Source: Meghimatium bilineatum (taxonomy: Eukaryota > Mollusca > Gastropoda > Stylommatophora > Philomycidae). From it: a stretch of 64,000 bases of DNA. The first letter of the stretch is position 1. Every line of letters starts with the position of its first letter. The stretch covers positions 20,390,089 through 20,454,088 of the forward strand of contig CM067304.1 of assembly GCA_034231615.1 (NCBI GenBank). The letters run 5' to 3'. Below are positions 12,943 through 27,000 of the stretch, piece after piece. The notes under the pieces were generated by a model, which was not told the DNA's origin, made no database searches, and was given only the letters and a program-made list of their open reading frames with translations. Both the position numbers and the translations under genes were made by a program.

Positions 12943-13890
12943 TATTTCGCACTGCCTCTCTCTCTTTCTCTCTCTATTTATCTCTTTCTTTCTCTTTCTC
13001 GTTCATTTATCTCTCTCTTCTTTCTGTCTCTATTTCTTGTGTTGTAGTTGGTCTCTGACCATTTTTCTCACTCAATTTTTCTATGTTGTATGTTCACATA
13101 TTTGTGATCATCTTCCTATCTATGTACGTCTATTTCTTCTGATCTCTCGCTCATCTGTCTCTTTCTGTCTACTTCTCTTTCGCTATCTGTATCTCCCTCT
13201 GTCGTTTTTCTCTCCTCCTTATTTATTGTATATATATATATTATTTAGTCTTCCCGTATGTATCTCTTTCTCTCTCTCTTGCTCCCTTTCTCTCTAACTT
13301 TCTCTTTTTCCCTAGTTGTTTCTTTATATCAATGTCTCTCTTTCTTTTCTACTTTCTCTCTCGTTTTCTTTCTCTCTCTTTATCCTTCTCTCTAGCTTTC
13401 TCTATAACTTTCTTTGTACAACTTTTACTCTCTCTCTTATGCTCCCTCTCTCTCTCTCTCTTTCTCTTTTTTTCTTTGTTTTCCCTCGCTTGCTTTCTCT
13501 CAGTTTGCTATTTCGTTCCTTCTTTCTATATTTCTTTCATTCCCTCTTTCTTTCTCACTTTCCCTCTTTCTTTCTGTTTTGCTTTATATCTTTTTCTCTT
13601 TCTATCTCTAACCTTTCCTAACCAATTCTCTCTCTCTTACTTTCTCTTTAATTCTCTCTCTAACTTTCCCTAACTTTCTCTTCAGCTTTCTCTCCCTCTA
13701 ACTTTCTCTTTAACTTTTTCCCAATAACCTTCTCTTTACCTTTTTATCTCTGTCTATTTAACTTTCTCTTTCTCTCTTTAACATTTATTTCTCTCTTTCT
13801 CTCTCTCTTTCTCTCTCTTTCTCTCTTTCTTTCTCTCTCTCTCTTTCTCTCTCTCTAACATTTATCTCTCTCTTTCTCTCTCTTTCCTTC

Positions 13891-13943
<53 letters not shown>

Positions 13944-13972
13944 TTCTCTCTCTCTTTCTCTCTCTCTTTAGT
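12943..13972. repeat. 1-kb polypyrimidine (CT-rich) tract
   Basis: The plus strand is almost all C and T, with runs of (TC)n and CTTT and recurring 'taactttctct' blocks. Frames of 65-113 codons rich in S, L and F here are compositional artefacts. Such tracts can form intramolecular triplex (H-DNA); this is known chemistry, not shown for this locus. Confidence 0.95.
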
Positions 13973-14144
13973 TTTCTACTAGCACGACCTCATTTGGCAT
14001 GAGAATGCTGCAATTACTTCACGTTTTATTTCATCTTTAGCCTCACCGAGAACTTGATTCTTGATTAGGAACAAGCGTCACAACACTCGGGAGGCATTCC
14101 CATATATGCTCTGCGTGCCGTTTCTAAAGCCATCTCCTATCATG

Positions 14145-14797
14145 TCACTTATCACTTGTTCATTGACCTCATTTATCACTTCCTCATTGGCCTCGTTTAT
14201 CACTTCCTCATTGACTTCATTTATCACTTACTCATTGACCTCATTTATCACTTCCTCATTGACCTCATTTATCACTTCCTCATTGACCTCATTTATCACC
14301 TCCTCATTTACTTTATTTATCACTTACTCGTTGACCTCATTTATTACTTCCTCATTGACCTCATTTATCACCTCCTCATTTACTTTATTTATCACTTACT
14401 CATTGACCTCATTTATCACTTCCTCATTGACCTCATTTATCACTTCCTCATTGACCTCATTTATCACTTCCTCATTGACTTCATTTATCACTTCCTCATT
14501 GACCTCATTTATCACTTCCTCATAGACTTCATTTATCACTTCCTCATTGACCTCATTTATCACATTCTTATTTACCTCATTTGTCACTTCCTCGTTGACC
14601 TAATTTATCACTTCCTCGTTGACCTAAATTATCACTTCCTCGTTGACCTCATTTATCACTTCCTCATTGACCTCATTTATCACTTCCTCATTGACCTCAT
14701 TTATCACTTCCTCATTGACCTCATTTATCACTTCCTCATTGACCTCATTTATCACCTTCTCATTGACCTCATTTATCACCTGCTCATTGACCTCACT
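14145..14797. repeat. Minisatellite, 24 bp x about 27
   Basis: Unit contains cctcatttatcacttcctca. Because 24 is a multiple of three and no frame gains a stop, long frames exist on both strands (154 and 229 codons on plus; octapeptide VINEVNEE on minus). Exact tandem identity and frames on both strands argue for a non-coding array. Confidence 0.95.
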
Positions 14798-14905
14798 GCG
14801 GATAAGTACTGTGGTCTTGCATCCCATATTATATCGTACTTATAGACTATGTCACTATATGCATTACATACAACAACAAATGCGCTAAATTTGTGTTATT
14901 TTTAG

Positions 14906-15065
14906 ACTCAAACAAGAGGAAAATATTACAACCAATAGAAAAGGAAGTTGGAATGGTGGGCGGTCTCATCCCATGTCAATCATTCAGCAACCAACTTCCG
15001 ACTTCTCCTATCAGCAGCTTACAGCACAGATCAACATTATGCATGGAATGATGGAGAAAAGATTG
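14906..15065 (+). CDS. Putative internal exon 1 of unidentified gene
   Basis: The acceptor is 'ttatttttag' and the donor is g|gtaagt at 15066. One base completes a split codon, then 53 codons remain open (residues include SDFSYQQLTAQINIMHGMM). The other frames contain stops. The residue mix is protein-like and unlike the surrounding repeats. Confidence 0.6.
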
Positions 15066-18000
15066 GTAAGTAAAAACTCTCTGGGGAACTCCATGATCAT
15101 GTGGTTAAGCTCTTACATTTTTATGCTTACGAGGTAGCTGGTTCGAATCCCTCTCGTGACGACTTGTTTGTAAAGTGGATATTTTTAGATCCCTGGGGAT
15201 TATCGCTTAAAGCTACGTAGTAACGTGCTATGAATGTTACTCTCAGCAGGAAGAGTGCCATCCCGTTGAGAGGGACAAAGTACATATAGAGTAATCAGAG
15301 CATAATGAAATCAATCCTGTATACATTTTGAAATTTTAAATACAGACTCAGAATATTTCTGGTCTTTTTTTAAATACTGTTCATAAAAAGAAACGTAACT
15401 AATGTGGATTTGCTTTTATAAAAGATATTCGCTGATTAGACACAATTCAACCTATCTACTATGTCCGTCTAGTCATTAAATTCTCGTGGTTACCTGATGT
15501 GTACTTACCTCAAGATTCATGAGGTCATGAAATGGGTCAAGGTCAAAACTACATTTTTGGCAATAACTGGTGATAGATTCATGAGAGTCAAACTTACTGA
15601 ACACAAAACTCTCTGGCCATATTATTGAATACCTATAAAAGATTGATGGTCCTCGAATAAATTTTGTTGAAAACTCAATGCACAAGTATGGTTCATTTCA
15701 CTGCAGAACAACGATACATTATCATTCGATGGTTACAGACTGGACAATCACAAAATGTAGTGGTCAGACAGTTTATTGTGGTTAGAATTAGTCGCCTTTG
15801 GGGGAGATTTCAACAAATTGGCTCAGTGGAAGACCGACCGTGCAGTGGAAGACCCATAGTCACAACTACTGCCGAAGACCGCTTCATACGGCTGCGTCAC
15901 CTCAGGAATCGATTTGCGTCCTCTACAGTCCAGTTAATTCCAGCAGCTCGTCAAATTTTAGATCAAATAATCAGGAATCGGCGTTACAACGGTGGTCTTT
16001 GGGCTAGAAGACCCTACAGAGGTCCTGTTCTTACGGACCGGCATCGCCAGAACTGACGGCAGTGGGCGATCAAGCATCGTTAATGGACCGTTGGGAATGA
16101 CTGGAGACTGGTTTAGTTTAGTTAAAGTCTGAAAGTTTCTTCATACCAAGGTTGAAACATTAATTCCGTAAAATTAAATTTGGGAAAACGTTTGAAATAA
16201 CGCTGCGTTTAATTTTTTCATCAGTACATCAAAATATTTACATACATATCCTCAATCCAGCTGCGAAGCATGAAATTCACTTGTTAGCTCCCTTTCGTGT
16301 ACTAAACATGTTTTTGTAGCATACGAGCGGGTTGGAGAAAAGAAACATTTAAATATAGGCTGCTTGGTAACTAGTTTTAGAATATATATTGTTCGTTAAT
16401 TGCAAGTAGTATTGACTGATTAGCAGCCGCGACATTGTAATGTCAGCTCATTCGTTCGTCAACTAGCAGACATGGGTTTCGAATTCACTGATTTTTTGGG
16501 GGGGTTTTTTTTGTAGTCTAAAAATATTACTTCCGTGGTTTACCCAGCCTCCAGCAAGTAAGATACCAGGGTTCATGCTCAGAGAATCACGATAAATGTA
16601 TAGCGACCACTGACTAAAATAAAAACACCGTGTAGAAAGTAATTTCCAAGAAAAGCCAAGAAGCAGAAACAAAGCAAAGTAGAATTAGCTTTCTTACGTG
16701 ATACACTTGATTAATGCTGTGCTTTTCGTTGGTCACTATTTAAATACTATGGGTCGCCCGTACGTCGACTGCCAACAACCAAAGAAAGGCAAGGAAACAA
16801 TTGAAAATATGACCAAAAAAGGTTTTTGAAATTATGTTGGTAGGTCTTCTATTGGCGAAAGTCACGAATGGCGTCATCGATTCTGAACAAGTGTGGTAGG
16901 CTACACTAGTCATGATGTTTCTGGTCACCCACTGACTAAGTAGCTTCTAGTCACCAACTGACTAAGTAGCTTCTAGTCACCCACTAAGTAGCTTCTAGTC
17001 AACCACTCACTAAGTAGTTTCTGGTCAATCACTCACTAAGTAGATTCTGGTCAATCATTCACTTAGTAGATTCCGGTCAACCACTCACTAAGTAGCTTCT
17101 AGTCAACCACTCACTAAGTAGCTTCTAGTCAACCACTCACTAAATGGTTTCTGGTCAACCACTCACTGAGCAGTTTCTGGTCAATTCTGGAGAATTCAAT
17201 CAAGTATTTTTCAATTATTCCTGCACATTTTGTTGATCGGCATTGGCATGCAACACAAGGACGACACAAAATATAGAAATAGACCAACGAAAAAACAGCA
17301 ATAATGACAAACAACTCGTAAGAAGGCTGGTTGTGTTTTGTTTTGATTCTGTTGCTCCGTCTTATTTGACGATTGGTCATGGTACTACTAGACTCCCGAA
17401 TATCTCTGAAAAAGTCTACTTTGTAAACACGTCGTCACAAGCCGGAGTGGAATTCACGTAGTTTCGTCATATCATTGGAAGTATTCTTGGCAATTCCTAT
17501 TCCCTTTGTTGGGCACAAAATCTTTTTATCAATGCATAAAAGACAAAAATAATGCAAATCCCGACAGATGAAATCACATCGACAATAATCATTGACATCG
17601 ACAATAATCATTGACATCGACAATAATCATTGACATCGACAATAATGATTGACATCGACAATAATCATTGACATCAACAATAGTCATTGACATCGACAAT
17701 AGTCATTGACATCGACAATAATCATTGACAAATAACAACTCGAAAATGTCAACATCATTTAATATCTGTTGTCAGCCATCAACATCACAGGAGATTGATT
17801 ACTCAGCAGAGATCAGAAAGATATTAGCAGTGGCCCTACAAAAACATCACAGGAGATTGATTACTCAGCAGATATCAGAAAGATATTATCAGTGGCCCTA
17901 CAAAAACATCACAGGAGATTGATTACTCAGCAGAGATCAGAAAGATATTATCAGTGGCCCTACAAAAACATCACAGGAGATTGATTACTCAGCAGAGATC

Positions 18001-21000
18001 AGAAACATATTATCAGTGGCCCTACAAAAACATCACAGGAGATTGATTACTCAGTAGAGATCAGAAAGATATTAGCAGTGGCCCTACAAAAACATCACAG
18101 GAGATTGATTACTCAGCAGAGATCAGAAACATATTATCAGTGGCCCTACAAAAACATCACAGGAGATTGATTACTCAGTAGAGATCAGAAAGATATTAGC
18201 AGTGGCCCTACAAAAACATCACAGGAGATTGATTACTCAGTAGAGATCAGAAAGATATTAGCAGTGGCCCTACAAAAACATCACATGAGATTGATTACTC
18301 AGCAGAGATCAGAAAGATATTAGCAGTGGCCCTTACAAAAACATCACAGTAGAGTGATTACTCAGCAGAGATCAGAAAGATATTAGCATTGGCCCTACAA
18401 AAACATCACAGGAGATTGATTACTCAGCAGAGATCAGAAAGATATTAGCAGTGACCCTACAAAAACATCACAGGAGATTGATTACTCAGCAGAGATCAGA
18501 AAGATATTAGCAGTGGCCCTACAAAAACATCACAGGAGATTGATTACTCAGCAGAGATCAGAAAGATATTAGCAGTGGCCCTACAAAAACATCACAGGAG
18601 ATTGATTACACAGCAGAGATCAGAAAGATATTAGCAGTGGCCCTACAAAAACATCACAGATGAAAAATCTATGGGACAAACAGAAAAATAGTTACAACTA
18701 TTAAGAAAATATATCTTTCCAGTGACAACATATGGTTGTGACACATATTTTAAAAAAGTAAAGTAACCCATAGCTTATATTAATGCGGTAGGGGTGTGAG
18801 ATGTTAGCGATCTCACATTTCAGTGGCTCTGCAAATGAGGGCGGTAGCCATCTCCTCTCCCTCGCAGTCTTTACTTCCCGGATTAATCCGGTAGCATTTA
18901 AGGCTGGGTCGACCTGGGAGCCGTTGCGATCTGAAAAACATTTCCGCCTCAACTGGGCAATGAACCCAGGGCCATTCATATGCGAAGCCAGTGTGCTAAC
19001 CACTGCGCTACGCGGCTCCCAATGTGACACGTATATCTACAATGAAAACAAATATCGGCATTCGACACGAAATGTTATATAATGGTCCTAAGAATATTAT
19101 GGACAGAAAGACGAACAAACGATGTTGTCCGCAAAAACATGAACATAGAAAAAAGAATTTGTTAAAAAACTTATCAAAAAAGCAAGCTAAAATATTTTTT
19201 GCGTATAAAGAGACACACTGGTTTAGAAAATTAGTCATGGAGGAAAAACTTCCAGGGAAGAGATCAATTGGCAAATCAAGACTACAATGGACAAATGACA
19301 TCGAAGACCTTCTGAACATGACAATTAAAGAACCTGGGCAGCTTGAACAGAACCGAAAGGCTTACAGAATGGCAGTGAGGACTACGCCCTGCAAATCATA
19401 CGTCACATAGGTAGATTATCTTTATTTTTCCTATGCTCGCTTTTACTGTTATTATTTTTGTGGAGACGATAAAACCTTGTTTAAATGTTGCAAAACTCGG
19501 TCTGTATTGAAAGCACTTGAACTGGTGGAGATGTGCAAATACCGTGCCGAGGGTAAATATGTTCTGGACTATAATGAATCACTTATCACTTATTGACATG
19601 GATAGCTTCTGTTCTTTGAAACGTATGTGTTTTTATCAGGACAGACTGGTATATCTCCTACGCAGCGAGAATCTCTACGTCAGTATACCGTGTTCAACCC
19701 CCCCCCCCCCCGGCATAATTGATGCTTGGGTGATCTTATTTCTTCAGCGTTCAAACTCCCGTTTGATCTCTCTTGTAGCAGGACAATGTCCTACTAGATT
19801 ATCTATCACGCTATAGTCCAGAGCATGAAATGCATAACTTCGCCGTTTTATTTTCGCAAATGGCCGGACACTTCCGTTTTCTGTGGGGAACTTAATTGAA
19901 AATTTTATGGAGTTGTTGTGAGATAAGAAATCACAATCGGGCGACGATTCGGAAGCGTACTCTCATCTAACCGTGACAGTGTCCCACAGCCGATACTCAT
20001 ACATAGCGCATTCGCACGAACTGAATGTCTAGTATAACCTAGGTAGATCCTCGGCATAGGAGGGGGTTACCATTAAAAATGTGGGGGGGGGGGGGGGGGC
20101 ATTCAATCATTATGAGTGTAATTCCTTCATATTCATTACATTTTTGTAAGTGACCTTTCTTTGAAGATTGTGCTTTTTTATATTTAAAAGGGGAGGGCGG
20201 TAGACTTATCCTGTTTTCTGGTTAAATTTAAAGTCATGTTATGATTTCCTAAAGGGGAGGGGTGTTTGGTCACCCTCTCCCAAACTCTCCCCTTATCTAC
20301 AGATTTGTGGCGGAGTGGAGCAGAGTGCGTCCGGTTTCGTGGCGGAGAGAAGAGCATAGTGCTTCTTGGACAGTCATGGTACCACATTCAATTCTCTTCG
20401 CAGATTTTAATTATACTTCCGGACCGTTCAGAAAGCAATGGCAACCTTCTGATTATAAATTTTGCCCATATATTGCCACTACTAGGCAATATGATCTTAT
20501 ATAGAATATAATAGCAACGCTTTCAATGTCGCTAATAGTACTTACGTAAAACACAAATTTATATAATCGCTTCAATCAGACACGACAGACTATAACTAAA
20601 ACTAGTTGGGAATTATGTGCACACAAGAAAACATACAAATCACAATACACAAATCATATTCAACGTTTCAACCAAAAGGTATTTATCGAGACAACTGCGA
20701 GAAAGATAAAGACCTTTTGGTTGAAACGTTGAATATGATTTGTGTATTGTGATTTGTATGTTTTCTTTTCTTGTGTGCGCATAATTATCCACTAGTTTTA
20801 GTTATAGTCTGTCGTGCCTGAGTGAAGCGGTTATATAAACCTGTTTTTACGTAAGTGCAATTGTTGTTACGTTTCCATCAGTTACCTTATATTGATTGTC
20901 AATATCGCAAATATAACGTAATATTTTTCTTTATATTTTTAGTTTTGTTTCTTCAAAGTTTTATGAATATCATAGTCATTGGATAACATCATGAGAATAC

Positions 21001-24000
21001 TCTAGATCAGACTAATTGAAGCTATGAAATGAATGCATTTTTCGATTAAAAAGATCGATTCGATTAATTTATTGTGAAGTTTATGTGACGACCGTATTGA
21101 CTTCAGTATTAACACAATGAATAGTTCACTATATAAGCAACCAGTAGCTCAGCGTGATATTTTAGAGTTGGGACGCCGAACTAGGAACAAAGAAATAATA
21201 GCTTTTGGCTTATGCACAGATGTTAAAAGATTAAGGTTTTCAGTTTTGTAATTCTCAGAAAACGCGTCATCATAAATTATTTATAATCTTTTGATTGATC
21301 CGAAGACAGCGTTTTATAACAGCGCGGTAGATATATAAAGATCAACTTTATCAAGAACAACGTGATGTCTTTTTTTTCCTATTGTCATAATATTTTTTTG
21401 GGACGCCAAAGATTCTTGGCGTCAAACTTTCAGTGCAGATAGATGGTTTTTTTTTTTATGTACGCCAAAAGATTTTGGCTTCAATCTGCAAGGGCAGATA
21501 CTTGGTGTATTCCTCAAGGGCGGATAGATGTCTATTAACGAATAAACCAGCTATTATCTTTCTATTATCCTTTATTTTTGCTTTATTATCTTTTACCGGG
21601 AGTTTGAGATATACAATTAAAACAAATAAATATAAATTTGTGTTGGCTATTTACGTTGTTTAAAGGGGGAGCCGAGCCATTACAAGAGCTAAACCAGTTT
21701 AACGAAACGTGTGAACACGCTCACCAGTGGACAGGCTGCGACGTGTTCAGGCTACACGATCGACTGACATCCTATTGAGCAGTCATAAAGTAGATGATGT
21801 CATGCAGAGACATGACCAATAGCATGACACTCTTGTCAACCACTACACGTAAAGTTTGTTCGGCGAATATACGCGTATGAGCCACGATAGTTTATCGGTC
21901 CACCTGGTAATGTAGGTGCATTCCAGCAACGTGGTGTGGACTGCATCGAACACGGTAAGTCACGTAAAAAACTATAGCCGTCCACTTCATCGAACCTCAT
22001 TTCCAGTCGTCTTACCAATAGTTTCAAGTAAGGCCCGACAAGAGAGTGAGCTCGGCGCTTTGCACTACTGCTCCTCACTTAATTCAAAATCCCCAGAACA
22101 AATCCTTTTCACATTCACGAAAATTTACTAGAAGAGAAAACGTTTTCTCACTGACTCTATGAGCATGAAATGTACGCACACTTCTCGCAAGACAAGATTT
22201 CTGAGAGCATTGACACTATTCTGATACAGACACAGATTCACTGGGCAGGTCATCTGGAACGTATGCCAAACTATCGCCTGCCAACCCCTGCTCTATGGTG
22301 AGTTGTAGAAGGGTATACGAAATTAAGGTGTCCAAAAGAAGCGCTACAATGACTCATTAAAGATCTCACTAAAAACCTATTAAATAGACCAAGTTGCATG
22401 GGGAAAAACTTGCATAAAATAATGTTGGATGGCGATCTACAGTCACAATAGGCGCAGAAAAGAGGAGAAGTGCAGCAGCTCAACAGCGGAGAGTTGCTAG
22501 AAAGTAACGGGTAGACCAATAAAACCATCGACAGTGGTCATTCCATGCCCAAACTGTCCAAGGACATTTACGACCCGAAAAGAGCTTATAATCTAGCAGG
22601 ACATTTACGAGCCGAATAGAGCTTATTAGCCATATACAAACTCATAATCAAGGAAATAATTCTAACTGAATTTTCAAAAAGGAATATAACATATGGTCAT
22701 TATCGCAGTGTTGGACGAACAACAAAGAGGTTGGCGATATTTAAAATACTTTCGTAAGACCGTATATTGGAGAGATGTTGAAGTGTTAATAACAGCCACC
22801 ATCCCCCTTTTGAGATAAATAGTATATGACCATACGACATTCAGCATTTATAAACTAATAAATAAGAGCGTTAACCTCACTCCTCCAGCGATCAAATAAG
22901 AGGGATATCCTCACTCCTCCAGCGATCAAATAAGAATTAAAAACTCACAGAAGCGTAGTGATTGAGTTTTCCGTTTGTTTACCTTACACAAGAAATGATC
23001 ATTGATTGACAAGAAAAGCATAGAAGATGGGAGGAGAAAGGAGATACCTGATTATACAGTCAAGCAATCGGTCACCTCACATGGTTATATAGTCAAGCAA
23101 TCGGTCACCTCACATGGTTATATAGTCAAGCAATCGGTCACCTCACATGGTTATACATTCAAGCAATCGGTCACCTCACATGGTTATATAGTCAAGCAAT
23201 CGGTCACCTCACATGGTTATACATTCAAGCAATCGGTCACCTCACATGGTTATATAGTCAAGCAATCGGTTACCTCACATGGTTATATAGTCAAGCAATC
23301 GGTTACCTCACATGGTTATACATTCAAGCAATCAGTCACCTTACATGGTTATACAGTCAAGCAATCGGTCGTCCCTCAAGGAAGACTTTGTAGAAATAAT
23401 GGTATCTATGCTAGAAGATAAATATCAGAGCAGACATTAGTTTCCACGGAGATCCTTTGCACTTGGAAGTGAAAGACAGGATTCTCGTATAACATTCTGG
23501 TTTTTTACTCGGGACGTACAAAACAGACCTTGGACGCCCACCACTTCCAGATACTTGATATAGCTGTTACCTTGCTAGGAGGGCCTATATGCGGCGTCAT
23601 ATGCCACTTCGACTTTTACCGTGTATTTCTTGTCTTTTCGCGTTATACTCCTTTATATCTTGCATGATCAGACGATATTTTTTATTGGTCATTTATTTCT
23701 ACATGTACTTTACCCAACCAATGAAAAACCAACAACGGTCCAATGGCCTAAGTTAGTGACGCTGCACACATGTTTGTTTAACCAAGGTCACCAGATAGCA
23801 TATCCTATTTAAGACGTAGCGATTAACCTAGAATTGTTTGACTGTTGTCACTTTCTAGGCAAATTTTCTCCCTATCTTTTTGGTAGAGTTGACAGGCATG
23901 AATAATGTGTTCTGCAGTCTCTAGGCTCAGTCCATAATTGCACAGCTTTCGGAACATGTGGCTTCTCAAACGCAGCGGGGTTTGATCCTGACACATTGGC

Positions 24001-27000
24001 CGTCCCAGATGCGTTGTTCCTCTTCGACAGAGCAGGTATTATATTGTCCAGATATCCCAGCAAGCTGTACAATATAACACAACTCATTCCGTTCTCCAGA
24101 CTACATCCCGCTACTCTGACGGAGTTTGAGAACGAACGGATAATACTATTGTAAAGTAATACAGTAGTATACCTTTATACCGCATCTTTTTATAACATCT
24201 TTCCCTATTTAACTGTTAAAAAAGACAAATACTGCATGTATTCCCCTTAGGGAGTTGTAGGGATAAATGTTGTAGTTGGGAGATAAGACCCATGCTCATG
24301 CTGTATTCATGTCGTGTACACAGGTGGAGTTTGTTTTTAATTTATCCTGTAAACACATTTAACAAATCTTCAAAGTTCTAAATTTCAGTAAAATTCCATT
24401 ATAACAACTTGGTCCAAATCAACAAAATATTGATATAACCGAAATTTGTCATAAACAGTGCGATTGTCATGTCATGTGACGTATTCCATAAACAGTGCGA
24501 TTGTCATGTCATGTGACGTATTCCATAAACAGTGCGATTGTCATGTCATGTGACGTATTCCATAAACAGTGAGATTGTCATTTCATGTGACGTATTCTCT
24601 CCAGAACTTTGCCTTCCCAATGAACTCCCTGAACCTTCTTTGTTTTGCGTCATGCGGCTTGCATTTTCCAACAGCGTAATCATGTTATCTTTAATATCGT
24701 TAGTCCCTCGTCTTCTTGGTCTGCCCTTTCTCCTTCACCCAATACGAATAAGGAATAAAAATACTTAAGAGATTTTGAAAAATGCTAGAGTTTTTTTTAT
24801 AAACTTCCCGACAAATAGGGATTCCTTATTTAAGTACTGTGTATTTATGAACTCTTTTTTTTATTACATACAGATTTCGTCTGCCCGGACCAAGGTCTTA
24901 TAATGAGATTTAACTATTTTATTCCATTACCCTTTGCACTTATTTACATATGGCGGTCAACTATTTCTAATTTATTGTTATTTTTTTGCAGACACTTTTA
25001 GAAGAGGCCTACAGCACAGCAACATCTAAACTTGAGTATCTTGCATCCTCACAAGACATGCTAGTCAGGCTTTTGAGAAATCATCTGGTAATTGTTGATG
25101 CCCGTGTAAAACCAATGTTAACATTGTATGTGATTTCACGTTAACATTGTATGTGATTTCACGTTAACATTGTATGTGATTTCACGTTAACATTGTATGT
25201 GATTTCACGTTAACATTGTATGTGATTTCACGTTAACATTGTATATGATTTCACGTTAACATTGTATGTGATTTCACGTTAACATTGTATGTGATTTCAC
25301 GTTAACATTGTAAGTGATTTCACGTTAACATTGTATGTGATTTCACGTTAACATTGTATATGATTTCACGTTAACATTCCCCATCGAGGCCAGAACCTTG
25401 AAGTGGTGATGGGGCTTAGTTCAGCCATCAGAGGCTGGAAACTAAGACTGGTCGGGCACTCCCACTCGAGCAGGACCATAGTCCGGCCCAAGTAAGCAGA
25501 GTGCTGAAGACGGAGGCAACCAGCCAAAAGGCGCACAGATAATCAGGTTGCCACGCATAAAACACAATGGAAACATGTCTGCATCTAATAAACGTTATGG
25601 TGCCTGCCCTGTGGCGGACGTTCAGGCAGGGACGGTGCCGGGCCCTATACCTCGAAAGGGCCCAACCTCAGTTACTGGAAGTCCTTCTCAATTGCCCCGA
25701 GGAGCCAGGAGGCAAGGGAATAGAGCTACTGGCCAAACAAACAAACGACCAATAAAAATAATGCACTGGAATGCTGAGGGTGTCAACAGTAAAAGAGATG
25801 GATACAGCAAAAAATTGGAACTTGAAAATGTCCTCAGTGAAGAACAAGTTAATATATGCTGTATCCAAGAAACACACCTCAGCAGCGACATAGCCTTCAA
25901 AATCAGAGGCTACCAGTGCTACCGATCTGACCGAAAAGACAGGCGAAAGGGTGGAATTCTGACACTAGTTAAAAACAATATCAGTGCATGTCAGCTGGAA
26001 GTATACATGGACGGGGCAGAATACCAGATGCTCCACCTAAAAACAGACAGTGCAGAATTCCATCTCCTGAACTACTACTGCCCAAATGATAAACCATTGG
26101 CACTAGACACAATTCCAGACAAAGAAAGGCTTATGGTGTGTGGTGACTTCAACAGCCACTCTCAGAGCTGGGGCTACGATCATATCGACAAGAGAGGTGA
26201 GGAACTTGAGAGCTGGCAGGATGAAATAATCTCATTCTTATTAACCAGCCAGCAGACTCACCAACCTTCTACTCGAGAGCATGGCACACCACCTCTACAC
26301 CAGACCTGGCATTCTACTCACCAGGCCTGGAATGGAACATCACACGTATCGTTGGAAAGCAGCTTGGGGGTAGTGACCACAGACCAGTATTTCTGGAAAT
26401 TCACAATGAATATACCAAGGACAGCAGCACGCTCACTAGGTGGAACTATAAGAGGGCAGACTGGAAAATGTACCAGCATTTAACCAGTGTTCTAGCTAAG
26501 GACATGAGCTTGGACAAAGACATCAATAGAGCAGTGAGTGAATTTAATAGATGTATACTACATGCTGCTAGTAAAACCATACCCAGGGGGGCACGCAAAA
26601 ACTACAAACCCTACTGGAATGATGAACTGGAAAAGCTGCAAAATGAGATGGAAACATCTAGAAAGCAGGCTGAGAACAGACCTAGCCAAGAACATCACAA
26701 CAAATATCAGCAAACAAAGGCTAAATTTCAAAGAGCCAAGTTACAAGCCAGACGGAACAGCTGGAAAGAAAAAACAGAGTCGCTGAACCTAGAAAGAGAT
26801 ACTAGGAAATTATGGAAACTTGTAAAACAACTAAATGATGAAGGTACAGGGAGAAATACCAGGATCGCACTTTATAAAGATAAAAACATTTTAACAGGTA
26901 AACATGCAGCTGATTACTTTGCAGATTCCTTTGCAGAAGACAATAACATCAAAGTCAGCCCAGACAAACAACAGGAGGTTCGAGAGAACCAGCAAAACAT

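Noticed and set aside
13316..13673. Overlapping plus-strand frames rich in S, L and F
   Set aside because: They are translations of a polypyrimidine tract in several frames; no domain, no splice context.
14156..14845. 229-codon frame LIYHFLID as a membrane protein
   Set aside because: A 24-bp tandem array open in several frames on both strands; no start context or unique sequence supports a gene.
15100..15160. tRNA gene
   Set aside because: A and B boxes are present, but no acceptor-stem pairing and no anticodon arm could be formed; the tail repeats at 51.1 kb, so it is a SINE.
17775..18660. CRISPR-like array
   Set aside because: Units are contiguous 62-bp copies without unique spacers, in a eukaryotic context.
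18801..19082. Plus- and minus-strand frames near 18.7-19.1 kb as genes
   Set aside because: They translate SINE-D and its flank; TSD and pol III boxes explain the sequence.
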